Shown here one piece after another: positions 1 through 8,368 of a stretch of 55,246 nt of DNA. Position 1 is the stretch's first letter. Each line of letters opens with the position of its first letter. Source of the DNA: JBDTVS01 sp040007095. Its GTDB lineage: Bacteria > Acidobacteriota > Vicinamibacteria > Vicinamibacterales > CAVVIG01. Both the position numbers and the translations under genes were made by a program. The notes under the pieces are model-generated. The model was given only the letters and a program-made list of their open reading frames with translations. It was not told the origin of the DNA and searched no databases. The stretch lies in NCBI GenBank assembly GCA_040007095.1, contig JBDTVS010000012.1, positions 1 through 55,246 on the forward strand. The letters run 5' to 3'.

Positions 1-55
1 CGCGAGGCGGGATGCAGCGTTCGCCGAATGCAGACGGACTTTTACCACGGGCTGC
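1..55. repeat. Right end of a dispersed structured repeat, copy R1, cut by the window edge
   Basis: These 55 bases match 21650-21704 at 54 of 55 positions, the only difference being T at position 20 against C. In the second copy this stretch is the right part of a 160-bp element with complementary 23-base ends, so the rest of R1 should lie left of the window. It sits downstream of the minus-strand octaheme/membrane-protein operon. The 106 bases from 56 to 161 hold no gene I can support. Confidence 0.85.
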
Positions 56-161
56 AGGCCCCCATCGGTTCACACGCACCTCAATCGATTACATCCGGGA
101 TGGAGTCAGTTGCTGCGGCGAAGCGATTCGCCAATCAAAAAATTGTAGTGCCGGAGAGCGA

Positions 162-998
162 TCAAGACAAGCGATCGCTGGGGCCTTCGGGAAGCCGTCG
201 ACCGAGCACCCACAGACCAATCAGAGCAAGGATGACGAGGTTCGGAAACAGCAGCGGCGCCATGGGGGGAGCGCCCGACAGCAGTCGCTCGAAGAAGGTC
301 CTGCCCGGCTGGCGGACCACCGCCTGCAAATGCAGCGCGAAGCCGAGCACGCCCACCAGCGCCTGCGCCCCGAGCACCACCGCGCACAGCGTCAGAAAGC
401 GCCGCGTCACCTCCATCAGAAACGGCACGAGCAGAAAGCTGACCGCGAACGCGCTGCTGACGACCGGCACCCATTCGGCCGGGTTGAAAAAGCCATTCAT
501 CGCATGATCGGTCAGGCTGAACACGAAGTTCCCGGCGAAGCCACCGAGCGCCATCAACAACACCCACTGCGCCCACTCGCTGTCGTCCGGTTTCACCATC
601 CGATTGACGATTAAGAGCAGACCGAGGCCGGTGTACGCGAGCGGCGCCGCGAACGGTGCCGCGTATGTCAGGCTCCGGAGCGTGCGCGACTCGAAAAACC
701 GGCTGTCGAGATGCAACACGACCCCGGCCAGACCGATCAGGACCGCGAGCCAGCCTATCAGATACCCGACATCCGTCCACAGCGCGTGTGCACGTGTCCT
801 CAGCGCGATGCCGGCGAGCAGCAGGGGCGGCGCGGCCGCCGAGAAGTAGAGCGGGACGTATTCAACCGGCCGGCGGAAGGCGTTCTCTGAGTGCGCGAGA
901 TAGATGTCGAGCACCAGACCCGCGAAATTTGCGACGACGAAGCCTTCGATCCAGAGCTGATGATCGGTGCGCCAGTCAACGCGCGGTGCGCAGGCCAT
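162..998 (-). CDS. Polytopic membrane protein partnered with octaheme cytochrome
   Basis: A 278-residue protein with about seven or eight hydrophobic segments (roughly residues 17-35, 48-66, 74-96, 108-128, 143-160, 175-195, 203-224 and 250-266) and no CxxCH heme motif. Its ATG lies inside the end of the upstream octaheme cytochrome gene (23-base overlap), so the two are almost certainly translationally coupled. By analogy with other periplasmic multiheme enzymes it may link the cytochrome to the quinone pool, but it does not look like NapC/NrfH, which carry hemes. I do not recognise the family; the membrane-partner role is inference from the overlap. Confidence 0.8.
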   Translation of the reverse strand: MACAPRVDWRTDHQLWIEGFVVANFAGLVLDIYLAHSENAFRRPVEYVPLYFSAAAPPLLLAGIALRTRAHALWTDVGYLIGWLAVLIGLAGVVLHLDSRFFESRTLRSLTYAAPFAAPLAYTGLGLLLIVNRMVKPDDSEWAQWVLLMALGGFAGNFVFSLTDHAMNGFFNPAEWVPVVSSAFAVSFLLVPFLMEVTRRFLTLCAVVLGAQALVGVLGFALHLQAVVRQPGRTFFERLLSGAPPMAPLLFPNLVILALIGLWVLGRRLPEGPSDRLS

Positions 999-2220
999 GC
1001 TGCCGCCTCAGATCGTCCGCCAGCGCGCGCAGCTGAACCGTGCGCGCCAGCATTGGATAGTTGCCATGCCACTGAATGAAGTCGGCGCCGCCCATGAAGG
1101 CGCCGTGCTTCGAGGTCCGGCCGTCGTAATGCCACAAATCGAAATAAACGAAGTCGATCGGCTGCGTGAAGGGCGGAGTCGTCAGGACGCCCTCCTTCCG
1201 CAATGCCGCGACGATGTCGGTCGCAACCTGGACTCGCTCGTTCGTCGACGCAACGACCTTCTCGGCTTCCGCATACACACGGTCGATGATTGGGGTCGTG
1301 TGGCACTGCAGGCACAACTGCTTCATCGCCACCTGGGCGCGATCGTGATTGGGCCGCGGCTTCGTGATCGCGTCGGCCAGATAGTACGAGAGCCGTTCGG
1401 ACGGGTCGTGCGTGACTTTCTGGCCGTTCAGCCCGCTCATGTGGCATGTCGCGCACGTGGGCACGAACATGTCGCGCGTCGTCAGGCTCTTTGGCGGCGC
1501 GTCGAGCTTCAACAGCCGCTCCTGGGCGTGGAACATCACACCGTGCTTGGACTCTTCGTAGATTTCCAACTGGGAATGGTCAGGGCCGAGATGGCATTGG
1601 CCGCATGTCGTCGGCAGTCTCGCAATCGCCACCGACGACGTGTGGCGGGTGTGGCAGGCCGTGCACGTCCCGATGGTCCCGTCGTCGTTCGGCCGGCCGA
1701 CCGAGTGGCACTGCGCGCAGCCACTGGTGGTCGCCGACGTGCCTTCAGGGGCGGTCAATGGATGCGCCGGGCGCCGCGTGCCGCCAGGCTGATAGCGTTC
1801 GGAATACTCGACCTGCTCCGGTCTGAGACCTGCCTCCCCGTACACTGCGGCCCAGGATGGCGCGGCGTGCCGGCTCCTCAGAAACTCCTGATAGATGGGC
1901 TCGTGACAGCTCCGGCAGTTGCCGGCCGTGAGCTTCGCCGATACGACGAAACCGTGGTGTTCCTTCTTCGATTGTCCTTCGGCGGGCTGGTGACAATCCA
2001 GGCAGTTGACGCCCTTCTGGGCATGAGCGCTGATCTCGTACTCGTGAACGATCGAGTACTGCTGCTGCGTGTGACACTCGGCGCATTTTCCGGACGCGCG
2101 AACGAAGGCGGCGCTCGGCTGGTCCGTCTCCTGACGCGGGCGCGCGCCGTTGATCAGAAACGCGCTGATAATCAGCGCGAAACCGAGGACGATCGCGACA
2201 AACACCGAGCGGAAGGACAT
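976..2220 (-). CDS. Octaheme c-type cytochrome, hydroxylamine oxidoreductase-like family
   Basis: A 414-residue protein with an N-terminal membrane anchor or uncleaved signal (residues 5-25) and eight CxxCH motifs starting at residues 46, 73, 102, 168, 186, 206, 256 and 303. The segments YEESKHG (221-227) and TCATCHMSG (255-263), and a heme-free C-terminal segment with GADFIQWHG (378-386), resemble the HAO/octaheme (Multi-haem_cyto) superfamily that oxidises hydroxylamine or hydrazine or runs reductively on nitrite and hydroxylamine. It is shorter than classical HAO. The residue that I believe aligns with the tyrosine crosslinked to the P460 heme is Phe381, which would argue against a classical oxidising P460 site. 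Substrate is not proven by sequence. It overlaps the downstream membrane protein by 23 bases. Confidence 0.85.
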   Translation of the reverse strand: MSFRSVFVAIVLGFALIISAFLINGARPRQETDQPSAAFVRASGKCAECHTQQQYSIVHEYEISAHAQKGVNCLDCHQPAEGQSKKEHHGFVVSAKLTAGNCRSCHEPIYQEFLRSRHAAPSWAAVYGEAGLRPEQVEYSERYQPGGTRRPAHPLTAPEGTSATTSGCAQCHSVGRPNDDGTIGTCTACHTRHTSSVAIARLPTTCGQCHLGPDHSQLEIYEESKHGVMFHAQERLLKLDAPPKSLTTRDMFVPTCATCHMSGLNGQKVTHDPSERLSYYLADAITKPRPNHDRAQVAMKQLCLQCHTTPIIDRVYAEAEKVVASTNERVQVATDIVAALRKEGVLTTPPFTQPIDFVYFDLWHYDGRTSKHGAFMGGADFIQWHGNYPMLARTVQLRALADDLRRQHGLRTAR

Positions 2221-2410
2221 ACGACTAGCCCGCCCTGTCGCCTTCTCGTCGCTGCAGGTCCCCGCCGCAGACCCACGTCCACGCAGACGGGGGAATGGCC
2301 ACGGCGAGGCGATCAGTAACTATCACCGTTCGAGAAGGATACCCGCTTCTCTCTCGAATGCTTCGCCGCCTGCACGAAAAGCAGAGTGAACCGGACCTCC
2401 CGATCGGAGG

Positions 2411-3520
2411 CTATTTGCCTTCGGCCGCCTTGTCCACCGCGCGCGCCGCGCTCAGGATGTTTCGCAGGCCGTAGTTGCCTTCGTGGCACGCGTACTCGAA
2501 GGGCTGCTGGCTCTGGTCTTTCTTGGCCAGGTTCATCGCGAACGTCCAGGGTCGCGCCCAGGTGTGGGGATCGTCCGCGGTGACCTTCCACTCCACGGTA
2601 TTGGGCCCAATCGGCGTGAAGTGTTCGATCAGCCTGAGCGTCGAGCCGTCAGCGCCCCGGTAGGCGGTCTGGTCCTTGAAGTTGGTCGTTTCCACCACGA
2701 GCGTGTTCCCCTCCCAGTGGCCACGCGCATCGCCCATGTAGCTGCGAATGCCCTTCCCGACGTGCGCCCCGCCTCCGAGCGGAATGACGCGGGTTTCGTG
2801 GATCATCTCGTAGCGAATCGCCACGTACCCCGGGCCCTGGTGAATCTGGTACGAGCTGCCGTAGATGGCGGGCATCATCGATCCGGGCAGCCCGCGCGAA
2901 ATGCACTGATCGTAGAGGCTGCGATCTTCGTACGAGTCGGCCGGTCCGCGCCCGCTGTTCCGTCTGGCCTCGGCACGAGCTTGCGTCCGCTGCTGGCCTT
3001 CGGCCGTCATTGGCGGCACCCGGCCATCGGGCGGATCCTGCACGAGCCACACGCGGCTGTTCTTCGCATTCAACGTCTCCCACCAGAAGAGCTGCGGATT
3101 CGGCTCTTCCGAAAGAGACACCGCACGCTCGAGCGTCTGCTCGCGGCGAGTCTGCTGGATTTTCTCGAGCTCGGCCGGCGTGATGTCCTCGAGCCGGCGT
3201 CCTTCGAACTCCGCCGGCTTCTCGAACGGGATGCCGCTCTCGTCGCTGTTCGTGTAGACGCCAGCCAGGTCGGGATCGCCCCACGGCGTCCGCGCCGGCT
3301 TCCAGTTCTTAGGCACGCCGGCCAGTTCGCTGGCCGCCTGCTTGGCTTTCAGGCCCTCGGCGACCTCGTGAATGAGCTTGCGCGTCTCTTCCTGCTGGGC
3401 TTTGGTCAGGCCCTGATTGGCGGCGCCGGTTTGCGCCTGGCCTGACAGGGTAGGCGTCAGCGAGACGCCCACGATCACGGCTCCCACGACACCGATTGAA
3501 ACAGAAGCTCGATACCCCAC
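2411..3520 (-). CDS. Conserved secreted protein, WEGNTLVVETTNF family
   Basis: 369 residues with a Sec signal peptide (about residues 1-28). The start is GTG at 3520, chosen because GGAGGGG lies just upstream. The family signature is DPPDGRVPPMT near the middle, ISRGLPGSMMPAIYG, and GHWEGNTLVVETTNF (a beta-rich C-terminal half). It is clearly paralogous to the gene at 12620-13657 and shares the WEG.TLVV motif with the DUF6152 protein at 46780. I know such proteins only as acidobacterial and proteobacterial hypotheticals. It lies about 190 bases upstream of the octaheme cytochrome on the same strand and may be co-transcribed. No function can be assigned. Confidence 0.85.
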   Translation of the reverse strand: MGYRASVSIGVVGAVIVGVSLTPTLSGQAQTGAANQGLTKAQQEETRKLIHEVAEGLKAKQAASELAGVPKNWKPARTPWGDPDLAGVYTNSDESGIPFEKPAEFEGRRLEDITPAELEKIQQTRREQTLERAVSLSEEPNPQLFWWETLNAKNSRVWLVQDPPDGRVPPMTAEGQQRTQARAEARRNSGRGPADSYEDRSLYDQCISRGLPGSMMPAIYGSSYQIHQGPGYVAIRYEMIHETRVIPLGGGAHVGKGIRSYMGDARGHWEGNTLVVETTNFKDQTAYRGADGSTLRLIEHFTPIGPNTVEWKVTADDPHTWARPWTFAMNLAKKDQSQQPFEYACHEGNYGLRNILSAARAVDKAAEGK

Positions 3521-3731
3521 GTCCCCTCCTTCAGCGATTCGTCGTGACTCTCGTCGCCACTACTCTGCGACTGAACAATCGTCGAATGCCATCGCCCCTT
3601 CGCCGAACCCCAATTGATACTGCCACACAAGATCGCCGTTCGCCGCATCGTACGCCCGGAGGTCTTCAAACGGGTCGACCCGGCCGTCGCAGATTATCGG
3701 GCATCTCCAGATTGACTATGATGAAATCGTT

Positions 3732-4451
3732 GTGGAACCCACGTCGCGCCCACGGGTGAAGATCTGCTGCATCAAGAGCATCGACGAAGCGTGGGTGGCC
3801 ATCCGTCACGGCGCTGACGCCCTCGGTCTGGTGTCCCAGATGCCAAGTGGACCGGGCGTGATTGCCGAGTCGCTGATCGCCGCGATTGCGCGCACGATTC
3901 CGCCCGGCGTCGCCTCTTTCCTGCTGACGAGCCGCCCGTCCGCAGCCGCCATCATCGACCAACAACGACGGTTACGGGTGAACACGGTCCAGATCTGCGA
4001 TCGGCTTCCTGACGGCGCGCTCGCGGCGCTGCGTGACGCGCTGCCTGGCGTGTCGCTCGTGCAGGTGGTCCATGTCACCGGGGAACACTCGATCGACGAG
4101 GCTGTGGAAGCCGCCGCGGTCGTGGACGGCATTCTGCTCGACTCGGGCAATCCGTCGCTGGCCATCAAGGAACTGGGCGGCACCGGCCGCCGGCACGACT
4201 GGCAGATCAGCCGGCGAATCCGGGAATCCGTCGATGTGCCTGTTTATCTCGCCGGCGGTCTTCGGCCGGACAACGTCGCCGAAGCCATCGACGCGGTTGG
4301 TCCGTTCGCATTGGACCTCTGCAGCGGGGTGCGGACGAATGGGCAGCTCGACGAAGCCAAGCTGGCGGCGTTTTTTCAGGCCGTGGAATCGACGAACTTG
4401 CCCTCGTCGGCAACCGCCGCGAGCGATGGAACCGCGAAGCGCAGAGACTGA
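3732..4451 (+). CDS. Divergent phosphoribosylanthranilate isomerase (TrpF)-like protein
   Basis: A 239-residue TIM-barrel protein starting at GTG 3732. TrpF landmarks are present but altered: VKICCIKS replaces the usual KICGIT (the candidate catalytic Cys is kept, the Gly becomes Cys), GLVSQMPSGPG replaces the GFVF..SPR strand, ILLDSGN supplies the candidate catalytic Asp, and GGTGRRHDW and AGGLRPDNV match phosphate-binding loops. It ends with a Ser/Ala/Thr-rich tail. No other trp gene is nearby. I therefore infer a TrpF-family paralogue that may not act in tryptophan synthesis; a true TrpF cannot be excluded. Confidence 0.8.
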   Translation: MEPTSRPRVKICCIKSIDEAWVAIRHGADALGLVSQMPSGPGVIAESLIAAIARTIPPGVASFLLTSRPSAAAIIDQQRRLRVNTVQICDRLPDGALAALRDALPGVSLVQVVHVTGEHSIDEAVEAAAVVDGILLDSGNPSLAIKELGGTGRRHDWQISRRIRESVDVPVYLAGGLRPDNVAEAIDAVGPFALDLCSGVRTNGQLDEAKLAAFFQAVESTNLPSSATAASDGTAKRRD

Positions 4452-4566
4452 GGAAGGACGAAGAGCGTCTCGATGAGCTGACACCCGCGCGAAACCGTGC
4501 CACTGACCTCTGCGTCTGAATCAAAATGGACATTCAATGAGGGTGACAACCTCCTGCAGGTCTGCC

Positions 4567-5463
4567 ATGGATCGGGTGTGGCGTATTCGCCGCCGCGCCG
4601 TCAGCGCGATAATCATCGCGCTCGGTTTGGGTCTGGTCCATGCGCAAGAGAAGCCGCTGCCGGATCTGGACTCGGTCCTCAAAGGACTACGCAAGACGCT
4701 CCATACCGATCGCGTGCTGTTGAGCCAGTACACGTACACCGAGAAAACGATCCAGAAGAATCTCGACAAGAAGGGCACGGTCACCAAGACCGAGGTCGAA
4801 GTCAGCGAGGTCTATCCGTCACTCGACCAGGAACTCAGCTACATCCGGGTGATTTCCAAGAACGGTACGCCGACCGACCCTAAAGAGCTCGAGAAGAAGG
4901 ACCGCGAACAGCAGAAGAAGGTGCTCGAGCGGATGGGCAAGGCCGAACGCGATTCGGCGGCCCAGAAAGAGAAGCGGCAGGCCAAGATCGCGGAGGAGCA
5001 ACGCAAGGAGAACGAGGCCATCGACGAGGCCTTTGCGCTCTACGCCGTCTCGATGAAGGGCCGGGAAGTCGTCGACGGCCGCGACGCGATCGTGGTGGAC
5101 TTTCGACCCAAGCCGGATTTCAAGGCCAGGAGCGACAACGGCAAGACGCTCAAGAAGATCACCGGCCGCGCGTGGATCGACGAGCGCGACCACGAATTGA
5201 TCCGCATCGAGCTGAACCTCGAGGACACGATCTCGATCGGTTTCGGGGTGCTGGCGAGGCTCAATCCCGGCGCTCACGCCCTGTATCAACGCCGACTGGT
5301 CAACAACGAGATCTGGCTGCCGGCCGAGGTGCGCTACACCGGCAGCGCGAGGGTGATGCTGTTCAAAGGCATTCGGCTCGACGTGGCCAGCGAGTACTCC
5401 GGCTATAAGAAGTTTTCCGTAGACACCGCCACGACCTTCTCGGGGCCGAAACCTTCTCAGTAG
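4567..5463 (+). CDS. Secreted protein of unknown function with charged coiled-coil segment
   Basis: The reading frame is open from 4537, but ATG 4567 gives a proper Sec signal peptide (MDRVWRIRRRAVSAIIIALG, ending near VHA-QEK). The 298-residue product has a Lys/Glu-rich, probably coiled-coil stretch in the middle (about residues 100-155, with KEKRQAKIAEEQRKENEAID) followed by a beta-rich domain containing GRAWIDERDHELIRIELNL. That latter pattern is reminiscent of LolA/LolB-like lipoprotein-sorting folds, which is only a structural guess. It is monocistronic and converges on the minus-strand lactamase-fold gene with 74 bases between. Confidence 0.75.
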   Translation: MDRVWRIRRRAVSAIIIALGLGLVHAQEKPLPDLDSVLKGLRKTLHTDRVLLSQYTYTEKTIQKNLDKKGTVTKTEVEVSEVYPSLDQELSYIRVISKNGTPTDPKELEKKDREQQKKVLERMGKAERDSAAQKEKRQAKIAEEQRKENEAIDEAFALYAVSMKGREVVDGRDAIVVDFRPKPDFKARSDNGKTLKKITGRAWIDERDHELIRIELNLEDTISIGFGVLARLNPGAHALYQRRLVNNEIWLPAEVRYTGSARVMLFKGIRLDVASEYSGYKKFSVDTATTFSGPKPSQ

Positions 5464-5537
5464 GCGGCCGATCGGACAGCAACCCACGAATTTCTCGGCG
5501 GCCTCTACGTGCGCTGCGGTCAGAGGTCTGGTAGGTT

Positions 5538-6419
5538 TCACTCGTAGTAGGCAGGCGATTTCTTGAGCTTGGCAATGCTGGGGCTGTCGTGCTGGATCCA
5601 GAGCTGCGCGCCGGTCTTCGCGACCAGCGACTGGATCTTGGCCATCGACGCGGCGGTTTGCTCCGCGTTGCGGCCTCTCGGCACCGGTTTCTGCGTCAGC
5701 TCCTCCGAAAAATGGTACAGGTCGCCGCTGAAGATCACCGCGCCGGTCTTCGGCAGGTTGACCAAGAGCGCCTGATGCCCGGGGGTATGTCCCGGCGTGA
5801 ACAGCAGCATCACGCGGCCGTCACCGAATACGTCGCGATCGCCGTCGAGCAGCTCCGTCTTGCTGTGGCGCAGGCCTTCGAAGTCGCCCTGATTGGACAG
5901 TGGCTTCTCCGCGAACATCAGATCTCGTTCCAGCTTCTGGACCAGCCACGTCGACCCGGCGAATGCGCTCGCGTTGCCCGTGTGATCCCAGTGGGAATGC
6001 GACAGCGCGAGGTAGTTGATATCGGCCGGCATGTAGCCCAGCTCGGCCAGCTGTTTCTTGAGCGGCTTCTCCACGCGGTCGCCCGGCCGCGGGCCGCCGA
6101 CGGCATTGGCCGGCGCACCCGCCGGGATGCTGTTGACCGCTTCGTTCAGGCCGGTCTCCCACAACAGCGTGCCCCGCGGATGCACGACGAGCGCGCAGGG
6201 GTCGGACAGATCGCGGGGCGCCATCTGCTCGTGCGACAGACCGTAAGGCACGCCGTCTCGCTCTTTCATCGTGCCGCAATCCATCACGTACATGCGCAGT
6301 GCGGCAGGCGGTGCGGCCTTGCTCTGCGCGTGAGGCACGCGCGCAACCGATACGATCCCCGACGCGAACGCCACCGCGATCAGCAGACGCACGATCGACA
6401 TCTGTGCATGGTGCATCAT
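5538..6419 (-). CDS. Exported metallo-beta-lactamase-fold hydrolase, N-acyl homoserine lactonase family
   Basis: A 293-residue protein with a signal peptide (about residues 1-32) and a full dinuclear-metal lactonase set: SHSHWDH (His141, His143, Asp145, His146), TPGHTPGH (208-215), SGDLYH (Asp233) and IQHD (His277). The family includes quorum-quenching lactonases, but members act on many lactones. Two adjacent ATGs occur at 6419 and 6416; AGGAGG is better spaced for the second. It is the last gene of the minus-strand cluster A, which contains a PQQ dehydrogenase, so a lactone made by sugar or alcohol oxidation is a possible substrate (inference). Confidence 0.88.
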   Translation of the reverse strand: MMHHAQMSIVRLLIAVAFASGIVSVARVPHAQSKAAPPAALRMYVMDCGTMKERDGVPYGLSHEQMAPRDLSDPCALVVHPRGTLLWETGLNEAVNSIPAGAPANAVGGPRPGDRVEKPLKKQLAELGYMPADINYLALSHSHWDHTGNASAFAGSTWLVQKLERDLMFAEKPLSNQGDFEGLRHSKTELLDGDRDVFGDGRVMLLFTPGHTPGHQALLVNLPKTGAVIFSGDLYHFSEELTQKPVPRGRNAEQTAASMAKIQSLVAKTGAQLWIQHDSPSIAKLKKSPAYYE

Positions 6420-6592
6420 CGCCTCCTATCCGTGCGGTCTCTGAGTTGAGTGCGATCTCGTCCTAGGATCTTCAACCGGACCGTGCCTTCGGTAGGTAAT
6501 CCTCTTTGTGACCCTGGTGGCCTTCGTGGTTCGAGATTTCTTCTCGGGCTCTCAGATTGGCCGGCCCTCGGTAATTGAGAATCAGCCGGGCC

Positions 6593-8077
6593 TCACTGTT
6601 CCGGTTCGGCGACCAGGCCGCGCGCGCTCGGCGGGCTCTCGAGCGGCGCCGGCACCGGGAGTCCGTGCTTGGCCAGCTCCTGGCGCAAGAATGCGGCGGT
6701 TTCCGGATAGCGCTTGAGGACATTCGGCGTATATTCGACGCCGTCGGCGACGATGAGCGGCGTCCATCCTTTGTTGTTCCGGATGTCGAGCTTCGCGCCC
6801 TTGTCGATCAGGAACTTGGCAATCGGAATCGATCCCGCGCGGTAGATCGCGCCGTGCAGTGCGGTCTCGCCATTCTTGTCGACGTCGGACGCCAATCCGC
6901 CTCCAGCTTCGAACACGAACTTGACCGCCGCGACCGCCTCTTCCTCGGTGCCAGGATTTTCTCCGGGCGCCCAGATGCCCACGCCTGCCGCCGCCATCAA
7001 CGCCGTCGTGCCGTCTTCCGTCGTCAGCTTCGGATCCGCGCCGTGTTCGAGCAGCAGGCGCATCAGCGGCATGTCGACGGATTTAGCCGCCAGCAGAAAC
7101 GGTGTGGCACCGATGCGATTCAGCATGTTGCGGAAGCCGTCCTTCGGTTCCCTGGTCTGACGGGCGTTGACGTTCGCGCCGTGCTGCAGCAGCGTGCGCA
7201 CGAGCTCGAGGCTGTCGAGACCGCCGGTCGGAATGGCACCGGGAATGTTGCTGCCCGTATTCGGCCGCCGGCTCCAGACCACCTGGTGCAGCGGCGTCCA
7301 ACCCTGCGCGGCAGCATTGGGGTCGGCGCCTTTTTCGACCAGGATCACGGCGGTTTCGTAATGGGCGTTCAGGATCGCGAGCAGCAGCGCGCTGGAGCCG
7401 TCGGGCAGCTTCTCGTTGATGTCGGCGCCGGCCTCGAGCAGGACGCGCGCCGTTTCGATGTGACCCGCGCGCACCGCGAACAGATAGGCCGAGAAGGAGC
7501 CGTTCCTCGTGCGCGCCTTCACGTCGGCGCCCGCGTCGATGAGCGTCCTGGCGGCTTCGGCGTTGTTCTCCGCCGCCGCCCACATGAGGGCGGTCTGCCC
7601 CTTCCAGCCTTCTTTCGCGTTCACGGTGGCGCCGTGCGAGAGGAGCGCCTCGATGGCCGGCACGCTGCCGGTTCGCGCCGCCGTCATCAAGGCGGTTTCG
7701 CCTTCAGGCAATGCGGTGTTGGGGTCGGCACCAGCGGCCAGCAACTTCTCGATCACCGGCGCGCTGCCGTTGACGCACGCCAGATACAGCGGGGCGACTC
7801 CGTACCGGGTGGTGGCCTTGACGTTGGCGCCGGCGCGAAGCAGCACGTCGACGCTGTCGGTATCGTTGCGGAGCACGGCCACATGCAACGGCGTCGTGCC
7901 GTCGGGACCAGCCTGATTGACCTCCGCCGGGCTCTTCGCGAGTGATCGAATAGCCGCCGCGTCGCCATTCTTGACCGCGCTCAGCAGCGTGGTTTCGGCA
8001 GCACGAGCGATCCCCCCACCGCCACTGCACGCCACAAGGACTGCCAGCGTCGCGACGCCAGAGCGTCTCACCAACAT
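6593..8077 (-). CDS. Exported ankyrin-repeat lipoprotein (cluster A)
   Basis: The start is ATG 8077 with AGAAGGAGA eight bases upstream; the frame is open further but that extension is not protein-like. The 494-residue product has a signal peptide ending in a lipobox (LVAC|SGGGG), so it is probably a lipid-anchored envelope protein. It has about ten ankyrin repeats (for example DGTTPLHVAVLRND, GETALMTAARTG, GQTALMWAAAENN, NGETALHGAIYRAG) and a C-terminal segment YPETAAFLRQELAKHGLPVP that recurs in the other ankyrin proteins here. Ankyrins are protein-binding scaffolds; export is unusual. It follows DUF1592 and DUF1552 genes in the same direction, and that neighbourhood recurs in cluster C. 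Confidence 0.92.
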   Translation of the reverse strand: MLVRRSGVATLAVLVACSGGGGIARAAETTLLSAVKNGDAAAIRSLAKSPAEVNQAGPDGTTPLHVAVLRNDTDSVDVLLRAGANVKATTRYGVAPLYLACVNGSAPVIEKLLAAGADPNTALPEGETALMTAARTGSVPAIEALLSHGATVNAKEGWKGQTALMWAAAENNAEAARTLIDAGADVKARTRNGSFSAYLFAVRAGHIETARVLLEAGADINEKLPDGSSALLLAILNAHYETAVILVEKGADPNAAAQGWTPLHQVVWSRRPNTGSNIPGAIPTGGLDSLELVRTLLQHGANVNARQTREPKDGFRNMLNRIGATPFLLAAKSVDMPLMRLLLEHGADPKLTTEDGTTALMAAAGVGIWAPGENPGTEEEAVAAVKFVFEAGGGLASDVDKNGETALHGAIYRAGSIPIAKFLIDKGAKLDIRNNKGWTPLIVADGVEYTPNVLKRYPETAAFLRQELAKHGLPVPAPLESPPSARGLVAEPEQ

Positions 8078-8307
8078 CGACGATCTCCTTCTACCGCTGT
8101 TCAACGCAGCGTCCCACAAACGAAAACCCGAGCAACTCTGCGATCTCAGCGTGCTCTGCATCGAACGTCGTCTTTCCTGATCCACGCCGCGCCGGTCCGG
8201 CCGACCAGCCTCCGCAAGAGCTACGGCGGACACTACGTACCGACTGCGATTTGCGTGTCGGCACGAATCGCGAGCGCGGCATCGATCGAATTCTTTGATC
8301 TCATGCC

Positions 8308-8338
8308 TTCGTGTTTTCGTGTTTTCGTGGTTGCACTC
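8308..8338. repeat. CACGAA-type dispersed intergenic repeat
   Basis: Three TTCGTG units spaced seven bases apart and ending in GTTGCA, in the 291-base gap between the ankyrin and DUF1552 genes. The same motif, in either orientation, recurs at 13734, 30559, 32263, 36423, 38485, 38772 and 52236, so it is a dispersed family and not part of a gene. Nearby, 8115-8165 has a degenerate relative built on CTCTGCGATCTC. Confidence 0.7.
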
Positions 8339-8368
8339 TTGTATTCCAGAAACGATGGGTCCACGTCC

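Noticed and set aside
5538..6419. Calling the lactonase-fold protein a quorum-quenching enzyme.
   Set aside because: The family fits but the substrate cannot be read from the metal motifs, and the context suggests catabolism.
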